NCBI RefSeq assembly: GCF_016919005.1
Contig: NZ_JAFFQE010000001.1
Location: forward strand, 434,001-498,000
Source of the DNA: Desulfopila inferna
Lineage (GTDB): Bacteria > Desulfobacterota > Desulfobulbia > Desulfobulbales > Desulfocapsaceae
Reading direction: 5' to 3'
Length of the DNA stretch: 64,000 nt
This document shows positions 53,793 to 63,633 of the stretch, in pieces; the stretch's first letter is position 1; every line of letters begins with the position of its first letter. The notes under the pieces are model-generated. The model saw only the letters and a program-made list of their open reading frames with translations. It was not told where the DNA came from and made no database searches. Made by a program: the position numbers and the translations under genes.

Positions 53793-54830
53793 ATGCACTC
53801 TATTTCTCCGCTCTCAGGAATTCTTCCCCTCGGTTCTTCCACTTCCGAATCGGGATCCAGAGGAAAGCACAGTCAGCCTCAACTGGGACAAACATTCAAG
53901 GCTGTCGTGGTTGAGACAAAGGGCTCATTTACGTTTATTCTCGAGATCGGCGGCAATAAAATTACCGCGCAGTCCCAGACACAGCTGTCGATCGGCCAGA
54001 CACTTCAGCTCCAGGTGATGTCCACTGCACCGCAGGTGGAGCTTAGAATTTTAGGTGATTCCACCAATCTCCTCAGCGGAAAATCGATAACACTGCTGGG
54101 GAAAAATATCGACATCAAAGCGCTTTTCGAATCGCTGCACCAGGTCTCACCATCTCCCTTGAGCAACCTCAACTCATTAAGCAGACAAACGCTTGAATCC
54201 TATTTTCATTTCAATCAGGAGGGTTTGCTGGGCAAAGACGGCGGCGGTCTTTTAAAGAGCTTTATTGACAGACTCGGCCTGTCTTTTGAGGCGCTGCTCG
54301 CCAGAGGAGAGAAAAACAATGCACAGTTGACCTTGAAATCCGCACTGCTCGAACTGGCACAAGCCTTTAAGGGGGCCGGACACCTGGCAGAAAGTACCAA
54401 CAAGCTCTTAAGCACCATCGAACTCTATCAGCTGATGCAGCTCCAGTTGGAAAAGGAAAATATCTTTATTTTTCCACTTCCTATGCCTTTTCTCGAAAAA
54501 GGTTATCTTCTTGTCGAGGATTTCCACAGGGAAAGCGATACCGACGATAGTGAGACCGACAATCGCTTTTCCCTACATCTTGCCCTGGAAGGGTTGGGCA
54601 ACCTACGCATTGATCTCCTGCAGAGCAAGCAAGGTATCTACATCAAATTTATTTGTGATTCTAAGGATAAGCTGCAGTTTTTAGAACAATTCTCGAGCGA
54701 TCTCCTGCCCGATGTAATCGACAGGAATACTCTGAAAATTTCATTTTCTCAAGAACATGTCGATCCGGCGGCAGATCTGTTGAGAAGACTGGTGCCGGAA
54801 GGTGAATCGATAGTCAATACCAAGGTATGA
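53793..54830 (+). CDS. second FliK-like hook-length control protein
   Basis: The protein has 345 residues with no signal peptide. The N-terminal half is beta-like (LGQTFKAVVVETKGSFTFIL), and the C-terminal third (LHLALEGLGNLRIDLLQSKQ, then a helix ending DVIDRNTL) resembles the FliK/Flg_hook C domain but is divergent. It is paired with a stand-alone FlhB C-domain gene (4-base overlap), an arrangement known from other bacteria. AGGAAAG precedes the ATG. Its division of labour with fliK at 10870 is unknown. Confidence 0.7.
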   Translation: MHSISPLSGILPLGSSTSESGSRGKHSQPQLGQTFKAVVVETKGSFTFILEIGGNKITAQSQTQLSIGQTLQLQVMSTAPQVELRILGDSTNLLSGKSITLLGKNIDIKALFESLHQVSPSPLSNLNSLSRQTLESYFHFNQEGLLGKDGGGLLKSFIDRLGLSFEALLARGEKNNAQLTLKSALLELAQAFKGAGHLAESTNKLLSTIELYQLMQLQLEKENIFIFPLPMPFLEKGYLLVEDFHRESDTDDSETDNRFSLHLALEGLGNLRIDLLQSKQGIYIKFICDSKDKLQFLEQFSSDLLPDVIDRNTLKISFSQEHVDPAADLLRRLVPEGESIVNTKV

Positions 54831-54835
54831 TATAT

Positions 54836-55129
54836 ATGGAGAGAAAAAATATCCCCAAAGCCGTAGCAATTCTTTATGACGACGACAAAGGTGCGGCACC
54901 GAAAATTATCGCGGGCGGACAGGGAGTCATTGCCGGCAAGATCATAGAAACAGCGAGAGAGGCAGGAATCCACATCCAGGAAGACCCGGCTCTAGTCGAG
55001 CTGCTCTCCAAGGTACCGATAGGCGACGAAATCCCTGTCGAGCTTTACCAGACGGTTGCCGAGGTTCTGGCCTTTGTCTATAAGGTGAACCAAAAATATC
55101 AAGAAAAAATGGCTGACAAAGGGTATTAG
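54836..55129 (+). CDS. stand-alone FlhB C-terminal domain protein (FlhX/YlqH-like)
   Basis: From ATG 54836 (AAGG 8 bases upstream) the protein has 97 residues; ATG 54827, overlapping the previous stop, would add three. The core KAVAILYDDDKGAAPKIIAG, then GIHIQEDPALVELLSKVPIG and ELYQTVAEVLAFVYKVN, aligns with the part of FlhB after the NPTH cleavage site. There is no NPTH and no membrane helix. It may substitute for the cleaved FlhB tail at the export gate. Confidence 0.85.
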   Translation: MERKNIPKAVAILYDDDKGAAPKIIAGGQGVIAGKIIETAREAGIHIQEDPALVELLSKVPIGDEIPVELYQTVAEVLAFVYKVNQKYQEKMADKGY

Positions 55130-55257
55130 CGAAATCGCTTTCCTTGTAAAACAGCTATAGTATCCTTACACTTATCCTATTAAAGATCGCCACATAGATG
55201 CGCCCTGCCGGCCGAGCTGCTGAGACTCAAAGTTACCCCTTGCTAAGGAGAGTACAC

Positions 55258-56334
55258 ATGGAAAGCGGCAACAGTGGAATTTTCTCCCCTTTCACCATCA
55301 AAGGATTCACTTTTAAAAATCGCCTTGGCGTTGCGCCGATGACACGCACTTCCGCAGACGAGGCGTCGATCCCGCGCCAGGACGTTCTCGATTTTTTAGT
55401 GCGGCGCGCCAGGAATGGTGCCGGACTGGTATATACCGAGGCGCTGGTCACCGATTATGAAAGCGCTCAGGGCTACCCAGGGCAAAGCAGGATCACCAAC
55501 AGCAAGCAGATCGAGGCGTGGAAATCCGTTGCCGAAAAAATCCGGGAACATGGCTCCGTCGGCATCATTCAGCTTTTCCATTGCGGCAGGATAGCATATG
55601 AGGGTGTTAATCCGGCAAACCGGGTTATCGCTCCCTCCCCAATTTCTCCAGTCCAGGGTAACTCGCTGACCGGCAGAAAATATCCTCTTCCCGATGAAAT
55701 GAGCAAGTTTGACATCGACCATGTCATAAACGGTTTTGTCGAATCGGCAAAAGGCGCCGTCGAAGCCGGTTTTGACGGCATTGAAATTCATGGAGCCCAC
55801 GGCTATCTTATCAGCCAATTTCTTTCGTCATACTCCAATAAGCGGAATGACTACTATGGCGGTACTTTGGAAAATCGTTTCCGTTTTGCCTGTGAAATTA
55901 TAGAGAGTGTCAAAGCAGTGGTCCCGGATGATATTCTGCTTTTCTTCAGAATTTCCAACTGGGGAATTGCCGATATGGAAGTCTCGCTCTTCGAGGACCA
56001 GGTTGAATGGCAGCAACTGATAACGCTGCTGTCACGCCAGGATATCGATGCCATCTCCGTTTCCGCCTATGATTTTCAAAAGAATGAATTCGGCACCGAT
56101 TATACCATGAGTCAGCTGACCCGCCAGGTCACCGAACTTCCACTTCTCATTTGCGGAAAGATATATGACCACAGGACAGCCGAACTGGCCCTGCAGGATG
56201 CCGACTTCGCTCTCTCGGCAAAATCAATGTTATTGAATCAGCATTTTGTCGAAGATATCCGGAACCAGCGTGAGTTGAAACCATACAGTGCCAAAGATGC
56301 CGACATCGCCTATACCGGCGAAAAGCTTCTTTAA
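55258..56334 (+). CDS. Old Yellow Enzyme-type NADH:flavin oxidoreductase
   Basis: From ATG 55258 (AAGGAGA 8 bases upstream) the protein has 358 residues; the frame is open further upstream but without a ribosome site. FMN barrel motifs are seen: KNRLGVAPMTRTSA, GIIQLFHCGRIAY, and GFDGIEIHGAHGYLISQFLS, then YGGTLENRFRFACEII. It probably reduces activated double bonds using FMN. It has no evident link to motility. Confidence 0.9.
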   Translation: MESGNSGIFSPFTIKGFTFKNRLGVAPMTRTSADEASIPRQDVLDFLVRRARNGAGLVYTEALVTDYESAQGYPGQSRITNSKQIEAWKSVAEKIREHGSVGIIQLFHCGRIAYEGVNPANRVIAPSPISPVQGNSLTGRKYPLPDEMSKFDIDHVINGFVESAKGAVEAGFDGIEIHGAHGYLISQFLSSYSNKRNDYYGGTLENRFRFACEIIESVKAVVPDDILLFFRISNWGIADMEVSLFEDQVEWQQLITLLSRQDIDAISVSAYDFQKNEFGTDYTMSQLTRQVTELPLLICGKIYDHRTAELALQDADFALSAKSMLLNQHFVEDIRNQRELKPYSAKDADIAYTGEKLL

Positions 56335-56338
56335 CTTT

Positions 56339-56469
56339 GATGGCGTCGCGATAAGCGCTAGACTTCTAGAAAGCCCGGTCTCCCGCGTTGCAGATTCGGC
56401 CTACACTCCTGATATTTTCAATATATGATGGATCGTTCCAGGCAACTTCAATGACTTTTCTCGAGATGG
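56339..56469 (+). mobile_element. MITE-like intergenic element, second full copy
   Basis: The left end GATGGCGTCGCGATAAGCG (56339-56357) matches the copy at 20825 closely, and the inner GACTTCTAGAAAGCCCGGTC, then CGTTGC, matches its core. The right end GACTTTTCTCGAGATGG (56453-56469) is weaker. It begins 5 bases after the stop of the oxidoreductase gene. Confidence 0.55.
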
Positions 56470-56476
56470 GAAATAT

Positions 56477-56588
56477 GACAAGCTCGTAAAAACCTCAAAT
56501 ATTTTCGGTATCCGTCATTCCGGGACCAGATCGGAGTCCGGGACCGGAATGACAGAGAGAGCACGTCGGGGGGTTTTATTAGTCCATC
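56477..56588. mobile_element. palindromic element with GTCATTCCGG core
   Basis: GACAAGCTCGTAAAAACC at the left and GGTTTTATTAGTCCATC at the right are imperfect inverted ends. Inside, GTCATTCCGG (56514-56523) and CCGGAATGAC (56544-56553) form a perfect 10-bp stem. The GTCATTCC palindrome type is widespread in deltaproteobacteria. It sits directly after the element at 56339 and before the lipoprotein start. Confidence 0.5.
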
Positions 56589-56597
56589 AAAAAGTGA

Positions 56598-57095
56598 ATG
56601 GATATTTATATGCAGCAAAAAACACAATTTCAATTTTTATTACCGGCAATCCTTTTCTTGTTGCTGATCTCCTGCACGGGAACTGACAATCCTGTAGTTG
56701 AAATCAATGAATTTATTGCAGCTGCAGAGAAGAATTTCGAGAGAAAAGATACCGGCAATCTAAAGAAACTTATCTCAAACAATTATCATGATTCAAAAAA
56801 TTTCTCCCGCCAGGATATTGCCCGGATTATTGCCGGCTATTTCCTCCGTCGCCCGAGCATATATGTATTGACGAATCCAAGAGAAATTTCGTTGGCAGGT
56901 AATCAAACTACCGCACGCCTGACGCTCTATGTGGCGGTATCCAGAGAACCACTGCTTGAAACAGATCTTGAACTGGTTCAGGCCGAACGCTATCGGCTTG
57001 AGGTGGAGTTGCAAAAAGAGGGAGGGGATTGGCTGCTAACTTCGGCGGCTTTAAATAGTATATCGGCCAACGAGTTTATCGACAGCTATAATTGA
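56598..57095 (+). CDS. small lipoprotein of unknown function
   Basis: The protein has 165 residues with a lipobox LLLISC (C26), so it is likely lipid-anchored. The mature part has a compact alpha/beta layout (EINEFIAAAEKNFERKDTGN, then a run of beta strands with RLTLYVAVSREP), resembling SnoaL/NTF2-like periplasmic proteins. ATG 56598 or 56610 could be used; neither has a good ribosome site. The stop TGA overlaps the next repeat. Confidence 0.7.
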   Translation: MDIYMQQKTQFQFLLPAILFLLLISCTGTDNPVVEINEFIAAAEKNFERKDTGNLKKLISNNYHDSKNFSRQDIARIIAGYFLRRPSIYVLTNPREISLAGNQTTARLTLYVAVSREPLLETDLELVQAERYRLEVELQKEGGDWLLTSAALNSISANEFIDSYN

Positions 57096-57213
57096 TGGGC
57101 TCGTGAAAAGCTTATCTACGTCGTTATGGATCTGCACCCGTGTGGGCATAAACTCCGACTTCGAGAAGCCTGATATATGATTATCCCCGGATGATTTTTC
57201 GCAAGACTGGATC
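57094..57213 (+). mobile_element. MITE-like intergenic element, third full copy
   Basis: The left end GATGGGCTCGTGAAAAGC (57094-57111) starts inside the TGA stop of the lipoprotein gene. The core GGGCATAAACTCCGACTTCG, then AGAAGCC, runs from 57144 to 57170. The right end GATTTTTCGCAAGACTGGATC (57193-57213) is an imperfect inversion of the left. No clear target duplication is visible. Confidence 0.55.
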
Positions 57214-57364
57214 AAATCCTTCTAAAGCAATGCAGGCGAATCAAGTCCTTTCCGAGTTGTCTGGTGGTTGGATTGTTGGGGATCGCTACGCTCACCGCCA
57301 ACCTACCTTTTTAAAAAAAAAAATGATCTTTGATCAATATAGCCCGCATTCTTTCTATATAAAC

Positions 57365-57406
57365 GCAAAAAAGGGATACAGCATAATTGCTGTATCCCTT
57401 TTTTTT
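57365..57406. terminator. terminator after the tRNA pair (works both ways)
   Basis: GGGATACAGC (57373-57382) and GCTGTATCCC (57389-57398) form a perfect 10-bp stem with 6-base loop, with A-run on one side and T-run on the other, so it can stop transcription on either strand. It ends the minus-strand tRNA transcript. Confidence 0.9.
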
Positions 57407-57410
57407 CTAC

Positions 57411-57487
57411 TGGCGGGGCCGACGAGACTCGAACTCGCGACCTCCGGCGTGACAGGCCGGCATTCTAACCAACTGAACTACGACCCC
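57411..57487 (-). tRNA. tRNA-Asp (anticodon GTC)
   Basis: The gene is 77 bases with encoded CCA. Acceptor GGGGTCG pairs with CGGCCCC, the anticodon loop is CTGTCAC, and the T-arm has GTTCGAG. All arms fold in cloverleaf form. Confidence 0.96.
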
Positions 57488-57502
57488 GCATGTCGTATAT
57501 TG

Positions 57503-57578
57503 TGGTGGGCGGAACAGGGCTTGAACCTGTGACCCTCGGCTTGTAAGGCCGATGCTCTCCCAACTGAGCTACCCGCCC
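57503..57578 (-). tRNA. tRNA-Val (anticodon TAC)
   Basis: The gene is 76 bases with encoded CCA. The acceptor is GGGCGGG (with CCGCCCA at the 3' side), the anticodon loop is CTTACAA, and the T-loop GTTCAAG is present. It is 15 bases upstream of tRNA-Asp on the same strand. Confidence 0.96.
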
Positions 57579-57648
57579 GCTCATTCAAGCGTGGATGAGT
57601 ATTTACCAATTAAGCTCATCCCCGTCAAGCAAAAAAGACAGAAAAAAA

Positions 57649-60060
57649 TTAATGTGGTGTGTTCTGTGAAGCCGCTTCGATCTCACCATATACACTGCTG
57701 CCCGGAACATTTTTAAATAACGATTCCCCTTCCTTGACAACTATCGCATGTTCAAGCACTTCGTCCATATGATCGACAAGATCAATGGTCAGGCTCTTCC
57801 GGATGGTCGGGGCAACATCCTTCAGGTCACGTTCGTTTTCCTTGGGGATGAGAACATGGGTGATGTTGCCTCGTTTGGCGGCCAGCAATTTCTCGGTCAA
57901 CCCACCAATGGGCAGGATCCTGCCGCGCAGGGTAATCTCACCCGTCATTGCCAGCTTATGCCGCACCGGAGCTTTTAACAGCGCCGAAACCAGTGTTGTC
58001 GCTATGGTTATGCCGGCCGAAGGACCGTCTTTGGGAATTGCCCCCTCGGGTACATGTATATGAATATCAAGCTTCTGATAGAAATCCACATCCAGGCCTA
58101 AAATATCCGCCCGGGAACGTACATAACTGAGAGCAGCCCTGGCCGACTCCTGCATGACCTCGCCCAGCTTACCGGTAATAATCAGTTTGCCGGTGCCCGG
58201 CATCAATGTTGCTTCAATCTGCAGCAACTCTCCGCCAACCTCGGTCCAGGCAAGTCCCGTGGTCAATCCAATGGAGTCCTTTTCCTCGGCGAGGCCATAG
58301 CGATATCTCGGCGTACCCAGGTGCTTGAGGACAGACTGTACTCCAATTCTGTATTTTTTGTCCTTGGCCTTCTTTTTAAGCCGGTCGCGCGCTATCTTAC
58401 GGCACAGAGAGGCAATGGAACGCTCAAGATTTCTTACTCCTGCTTCTCTGGTATAGCGTCTGACAATTTCGAGGATGGCTCCCTCTGTCAGCTTGATATC
58501 GTCTTTATTGAAGCCGTTGGCCTCAAGCTGTTTCGGCACCAGATAGCCTTCGGCTATTTTCAGCTTTTCCTCTTCAGTATAGCCGCTGATGGAGATAATT
58601 TCCATGCGGTCTTGCAGAGGAACCGGGATGCCATGCAGACTATTTGCCGTGGTTATGAAGAAAACGCCCGACAGGTCATAGTCAAGATCAAGATAATGAT
58701 CATTGAATGCGACATTCTGTTCGGGATCAAGAACCTCCAGTAGAGCAGCTGAGGGATCACCCCGGAAATCCATGGACATTTTATCTACTTCATCCAGACA
58801 GAAAACAGGGTTCGACACATTGACCTTCTGCATCGACTGGATTATTTTCCCCGGCATGGCTCCGATATAGGTTCTTCGATGACCGCGAATTTCAGCTTCA
58901 TCCCGTACGCCGCCCAGCGAAAGCCGGACGAACTTACGGTCCATGGCACGGGCGATTGATTTGCAGATCGAGGTTTTACCGACACCAGGAGGGCCGACCA
59001 GGCAGAGGATGGGTCCTTTAATCTTCTTTACCTGGGTCTGGACGGCAAGATATTCGAGAATGCGCTCCTTCGGTTTGGAGAGTCCGTAATGATCTTCATC
59101 CAGGATCCTCTCGGCCGTGTTGATATCCAGATTGCTTTTCCCTTTTTTCTTCCAGGGAAGGCTGATGATCGCCTCAATATAATTCCTGACCACCGTGGTC
59201 TCGGCGGACATGGGCGGCATGGCCCGGAGCTTTTTCAGCTCCTTCAGGGCTTTCTCCCTGGCCACCGTCGGCATCTTCATCTTGTTGAGGGTTTCTTCAA
59301 GCTCGGTGATATCGTCCATACCATCCTCGCCCTGCCCCATCTCGGTCTGGATCTCACGTACCTTTTCACCAAGATAGTAGTTACGCTGGGTTTTACCCAT
59401 CCGGGTCTTTACCTTGGCGTCTATGGTTTTTTCGAGTGCGGCAAGCTCAATCTCCCGATGGATGATTTCCAATATCTTCTCGATGCGTTCCTGTAAGGTT
59501 CGGCACTCAAGAATAGACTGTTTTTCTTCGGTTTTGATAGGGAGGTGGGCGCAGATTACATCGACCAGTTTTCCCGGCTGCTCGATTGATTCCAGAGACT
59601 TGATGACTTCCTTGGCAATTTTCTTGTTTATCGAGGCGAATTCGCTGAAATATTTCCTCAATTCCCGCTCATAGGCAACCACTTCCCTGGTAACTTCCTC
59701 CTCTTCTTCAAATTGACGTACTTCAACCTGAAAAAAGTTGTCATTCGGTACGAAAGAGACTATTTCTCCTCTCCCCTTACCTTCAACCAGCGCTTTGATA
59801 GTTCCGTCGGGAAGACGAAGAAGCTGCATCACCACAGCAAGTGTTCCCGTGGTATAGACGCCGTCTTCTTCAGGTTCATCAATGGTTGAATCTCTTTGAG
59901 TAACCAGAAAAATCTCGGTTCTCTTCTGCATCGCATCTTCCAGAGCCTGGATAGATTTCCTTCTTCCCACTACAAGAGGCGCAACCATATGCGGAAATAC
60001 AACGATATCCCGGAGCGGCATCAGAGGATACAGTTTTGTGGTATTGTCATTACTGGGCAT
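57649..60060 (-). CDS. lon: ATP-dependent protease Lon
   Basis: The protein has 803 residues, full length. The N-terminal substrate domain is followed by an AAA+ module ([15 protein letters not shown]) and the protease domain with catalytic S681 (PKDGPSAG) and K724 ([10 protein letters not shown]). It starts at 60060 with GGAG 8 bases upstream. It degrades misfolded and regulatory proteins in the cytoplasm. It follows clpX. Confidence 0.98.
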   Translation of the reverse strand: MPSNDNTTKLYPLMPLRDIVVFPHMVAPLVVGRRKSIQALEDAMQKRTEIFLVTQRDSTIDEPEEDGVYTTGTLAVVMQLLRLPDGTIKALVEGKGRGEIVSFVPNDNFFQVEVRQFEEEEEVTREVVAYERELRKYFSEFASINKKIAKEVIKSLESIEQPGKLVDVICAHLPIKTEEKQSILECRTLQERIEKILEIIHREIELAALEKTIDAKVKTRMGKTQRNYYLGEKVREIQTEMGQGEDGMDDITELEETLNKMKMPTVAREKALKELKKLRAMPPMSAETTVVRNYIEAIISLPWKKKGKSNLDINTAERILDEDHYGLSKPKERILEYLAVQTQVKKIKGPILCLVGPPGVGKTSICKSIARAMDRKFVRLSLGGVRDEAEIRGHRRTYIGAMPGKIIQSMQKVNVSNPVFCLDEVDKMSMDFRGDPSAALLEVLDPEQNVAFNDHYLDLDYDLSGVFFITTANSLHGIPVPLQDRMEIISISGYTEEEKLKIAEGYLVPKQLEANGFNKDDIKLTEGAILEIVRRYTREAGVRNLERSIASLCRKIARDRLKKKAKDKKYRIGVQSVLKHLGTPRYRYGLAEEKDSIGLTTGLAWTEVGGELLQIEATLMPGTGKLIITGKLGEVMQESARAALSYVRSRADILGLDVDFYQKLDIHIHVPEGAIPKDGPSAGITIATTLVSALLKAPVRHKLAMTGEITLRGRILPIGGLTEKLLAAKRGNITHVLIPKENERDLKDVAPTIRKSLTIDLVDHMDEVLEHAIVVKEGESLFKNVPGSSVYGEIEAASQNTPH

Positions 60061-60095
60061 TACTTGATCTCCATAATATACTTACACCTGGGCAT

Positions 60096-61361
60096 TTAAG
60101 CATTTCCTGCTATTTCCTCTTTTTCGCTCTTCTTATAGAGGACAACAGGATATTCACCATTATTTATCACCTGCTCACTGATCACGCATTCCTGGACATT
60201 CTTCTTGGAAGGTAGATCATACATCACCTCAAGCATCGCTGCTTCCATGACCGAGCGTAGTCCTCTGGCCCCGGATTTTCTCTTGAGCGCCTTGCGGGCG
60301 ATGGCGGTCAGGGCTCCTTCCGTGAAACGCAGCCTTATATCGTCAAATTCAAAAAGCCTGGTGTATTGTTTGGTCAGAGCATTTTTCGGCTCCTTGAGAA
60401 TACGCACCAGATCTTCTTCGAGAAGCTCTTCCATGGTGGCTATGACCGGAAGGCGGCCGACCAGTTCAGGAATAAGTCCGAATTTGAGAAGATCCTCCGG
60501 CTGTACGGCGGCGAGCAGTTCTCCAAGTTTTTTGGTGGATTCGCCAATGACATTGCTGCCAAATCCGATCGATTTTTTACCCTTTCTGCGACGAACTACA
60601 CTCTCGAGACCGACAAAGGCGCCACCGCAGATAAAGAGGATATTAGTGGTGTCGATTTTGACCAGCTCCTGCTGAGGATGTTTTCTTCCCCCTTTGGGCG
60701 GAATGGAGGCGACGGTCCCCTCAATAATCTTGAGAAGTGCCTGCTGTACCCCTTCGCCGCTGACATCACGGGTAAGAGAAGGACTGTCCGATTTTCTGGC
60801 GATTTTATCAATCTCATCGATATAAATAATACCTCGCTCGGCTTTTTCTATATCATAATCGGCAGCCTGGAGAAGGTTGACCAGGATGTTTTCGACATCG
60901 TCGCCCACATATCCGGCTTCCGTCAGGGTTGTAGCGTCTGCCATGGAAAAGGGGACATTCAGGGTGCGGGCAAGGGTCTGCGCCACCAGGGTCTTTCCGG
61001 ATCCGGTCGGTCCTATAAGGATAATATTGGACTTCTGCAGCTCTACCTGATCCTCACTCTTGGGAGCATCTATTCGTTTATAGTGGTTATGAACGGCGAC
61101 GGATAGTACCTTCTTGGCATAATCCTGACCTATTACATATTCATTGAGGCGATCGTTTATTTCCCGGGGCTTCAGGTTTTTTTTGACAGCATCTGCACCA
61201 TCATCAGTACTGTTTTCATCCTGGACGATCTCATTGCACAGATCGATGCATTCGTCACAAATGAAGACATCAGGCCCGGCGATCAACTTATTAACTTCGT
61301 CCTGATTTTTTCCGCAAAATGAACAATTGCATTCAGGCCCGCTTTTTTCCTTCTCACTCAT
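60096..61361 (-). CDS. clpX: ClpX ATPase subunit of ClpXP
   Basis: The protein has 421 residues. The N-terminal zinc finger (CNCSFCGKN and CDECIDLC) and Walker A GPTGSGKT are intact. It unfolds tagged proteins and feeds them to ClpP. AGAGGA lies before the ATG, within the clpP end. Confidence 0.98.
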   Translation of the reverse strand: MSEKEKSGPECNCSFCGKNQDEVNKLIAGPDVFICDECIDLCNEIVQDENSTDDGADAVKKNLKPREINDRLNEYVIGQDYAKKVLSVAVHNHYKRIDAPKSEDQVELQKSNIILIGPTGSGKTLVAQTLARTLNVPFSMADATTLTEAGYVGDDVENILVNLLQAADYDIEKAERGIIYIDEIDKIARKSDSPSLTRDVSGEGVQQALLKIIEGTVASIPPKGGRKHPQQELVKIDTTNILFICGGAFVGLESVVRRRKGKKSIGFGSNVIGESTKKLGELLAAVQPEDLLKFGLIPELVGRLPVIATMEELLEEDLVRILKEPKNALTKQYTRLFEFDDIRLRFTEGALTAIARKALKRKSGARGLRSVMEAAMLEVMYDLPSKKNVQECVISEQVINNGEYPVVLYKKSEKEEIAGNA

Positions 61362-61964
61362 TTATTTTTCCTCTGCTATTTCTTCTCGCTTATTGAGTAC
61401 CTTATCAATTAAGCCGTAACTCTTTGCTTCGTTTGAGCTCATAAAATAATCACGTTCCGTATCTTTTCTAATTTCTTCGATAGGTTTTTTCGTATGTGAG
61501 GCCAGAATCTGGTTGAGCTCTTCGCGCATACGCAGAATTTCACGGGCGTGGATGTCGATATCCGTTGCCTGTCCCTGAAATCCACCCATCGGCTGATGAA
61601 TCATGATTCTAGAATGCGGTAGAGAATATCTTTTACCGTCGCATCCCGCTCCAAGAAGCAAAGCGCCCATGGACGCGGCCTGGCCCATGCACAGTGTCGC
61701 TATATCACATTTGACATATTGCATTGTATCATAGATTGCCATGCCTGCGGAAACAGATCCACCGGGAGAATTGATATAGAACGTAATATCCTTTTCGGGA
61801 TCATCGGCCTCAAGAAAAAGTAACTGAGCAATGATGACATTGGCAACCGAATCATCAACCACGGTTCCCAGAAAAACAATGCGCTCCTTGAGGAGACGGG
61901 AATAAATATCAAAAGCACGCTCTCCACGTGGGGTCTGCTCTACTACCATTGGTACCAGGTTCAT
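61362..61964 (-). CDS. clpP: ClpP protease subunit
   Basis: From ATG 61964 (AAGGAGA upstream; the frame is open to 61988) the protein has 200 residues. The catalytic triad is S98 (GQAASMGA), H123 (MIHQP) and D172 (TERD). It forms the proteolytic barrel with ClpX, whose gene begins next to its stop. Confidence 0.97.
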   Translation of the reverse strand: MNLVPMVVEQTPRGERAFDIYSRLLKERIVFLGTVVDDSVANVIIAQLLFLEADDPEKDITFYINSPGGSVSAGMAIYDTMQYVKCDIATLCMGQAASMGALLLGAGCDGKRYSLPHSRIMIHQPMGGFQGQATDIDIHAREILRMREELNQILASHTKKPIEEIRKDTERDYFMSSNEAKSYGLIDKVLNKREEIAEEK

Positions 61965-62093
61965 TTTTATCTCTCCTTGAAACGACACGACTGCAGCGGT
62001 ATCGAACCTGCTGCAGTCGCTTGTTTAATCAAATTCCAATCTCCGGGAAACGGAAACCAGAAAGCTGTATGATAAAGTCCGGAAGGATATGTA

Positions 62094-63419
62094 TCAACTC
62101 CCCTCCGGTGTCTGTTCTTCTTCAACCGGAGCAGCTTCCGGTTCAATGTATTTCACCTCTTTACGCAGGAAATCGAGAACTTTTTCGTTGAGAAGTTCAT
62201 TCATCAGGGGAAGCAAATCGTCACGGTTGCCGAAAAATTCTTTTACCTGGGCCACGGGCATATTATATTGATCACCAATGCGCTTGAAGCCACGATCCAT
62301 ATCTTCGTCCTTCAGCTTTATTTCCTCTTTCTCGGCAATTTTCTTCAGGATGAAATCACCGCGGACGCGCTGAGCGGCTACAGGTTCGTTACGCTGCGCA
62401 AGCATTTCCCGGTTGAGACCGGCTGCCTCAAGGTTCATACCGCTTTTCTCGAGTTGCTCTTCGGTCTGCTTGATCATCTGCTCTACTTCAAAATCAACTA
62501 GTTTTTTAGGAACCTCAAACTCGTTCTCTTTTAAAATAGCCTGCATTATCCTGTCAGTCAACTGGCCCTCGGCACTTTCCTCTCTCTCGCGCGTGAGTTT
62601 CTCGCGAATGGCAGTCTTGAGCTCTTCCAGGGTATTGAATTCCTTACCGACATCCTTAGCGAATTCGTCATCGAGCTCGGCTAGAATGCGTTCCTTGATG
62701 TCCTTTATGGTAACCTTGAACTCAATTGTTTTTCCGGCAAGTATAGGATTGGGATGTTTTTCAGGGAATTCCACTTCATGGCTTGCCTCCTGGTCTTTAC
62801 TCATACCGACAAGCTTCTTTTCAAACTCTTCTCCCATCTGCCCGGCACCTACTTCGACGGATGTGTTTTCGTTCTTGACCTGCTTCATCGGGTTGCCTTT
62901 ATGGAACCCCTGATAGTCAATGATCACGATATCGCCTTCTTCCGCGGGACGATCTTCGGAGGATTTCAGAGGCGCCATCTGGCGGCGCAGATTTTCGATT
63001 TCCTTGTCGACATCCTCATCGGTGACATCGGTTTGAGGCCTTTCAACTTCCAGTTCCTTGTAGCCTGTAACCTCGAACTGCGGTCGTACGTCTACCTGAG
63101 CCTCATAGGTGAAGGATCCATCTTCGTTATAAACATGGTTGAGTATTTCCGGATGAATAACCGCGTCGATATTTTCCTTTTCGATCACATCAAAATAGGT
63201 ATCCTGAACAAGCTTCTCCCCTACCTCGGCTTCAACTTGCGGTTTATAGGATTTTTCAATGATCGAACGTGGAACCTTACCTCTCCTGAAGCCCTTCATC
63301 TTGGATTCTCTCTGCAGCTTGTCATAGGCTTTCTTAAGCTTCTTACGAACATCTGTCTCAGGCAGAGTAACTGTAACTTTTCTAGTAAGAGTTCCTATCT
63401 CTTCAACCTTTACATCCAT
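62094..63419 (-). CDS. tig: trigger factor Tig
   Basis: The protein has 441 residues. The N-terminal ribosome-binding part contains FRRGKVPRSII, the FKBP-like prolyl isomerase domain follows (about 150-245), and the C-terminal helical chaperone domain ends in an acidic tail. It binds nascent chains at the ribosome exit. The tig-clpP-clpX-lon order is widely conserved. Confidence 0.97.
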   Translation of the reverse strand: MDVKVEEIGTLTRKVTVTLPETDVRKKLKKAYDKLQRESKMKGFRRGKVPRSIIEKSYKPQVEAEVGEKLVQDTYFDVIEKENIDAVIHPEILNHVYNEDGSFTYEAQVDVRPQFEVTGYKELEVERPQTDVTDEDVDKEIENLRRQMAPLKSSEDRPAEEGDIVIIDYQGFHKGNPMKQVKNENTSVEVGAGQMGEEFEKKLVGMSKDQEASHEVEFPEKHPNPILAGKTIEFKVTIKDIKERILAELDDEFAKDVGKEFNTLEELKTAIREKLTREREESAEGQLTDRIMQAILKENEFEVPKKLVDFEVEQMIKQTEEQLEKSGMNLEAAGLNREMLAQRNEPVAAQRVRGDFILKKIAEKEEIKLKDEDMDRGFKRIGDQYNMPVAQVKEFFGNRDDLLPLMNELLNEKVLDFLRKEVKYIEPEAAPVEEEQTPEGS

Positions 63420-63548
63420 CTGTTTTCATCCTTTTGACTGTGTTCTGCATAATCGTTTATCGGCATACGTAAGTTCGCTATGGGCGATCCGCCATACCGA
63501 TCCGCAATACAGAAGTTATTTTTATGAAATAGTATTTATAATTCAGCC

Positions 63549-63633
63549 TGGTGCGAGAGGGGGGAGTCGAACCCCCACACCCAAAGGCGCTAGATCCTAA
63601 GTCTAGTGCGTCTACCAGTTCCGCCACCCTCGC
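63549..63633 (-). tRNA. tRNA-Leu (anticodon TAG)
   Basis: The gene is 85 bases, with the long variable arm of class II tRNAs and encoded CCA. Acceptor GCGAGGG pairs with CTCTCGC, and the anticodon stem-loop CTAGACTTAGGATCTAG contains TAG. It lies just upstream of tig. Confidence 0.95.

Noticed and set aside
60366-61106. 246-codon plus-strand frame across clpX
   Set aside because: It is a shadow of the well-conserved clpX gene with no ribosome site or recognisable domain.
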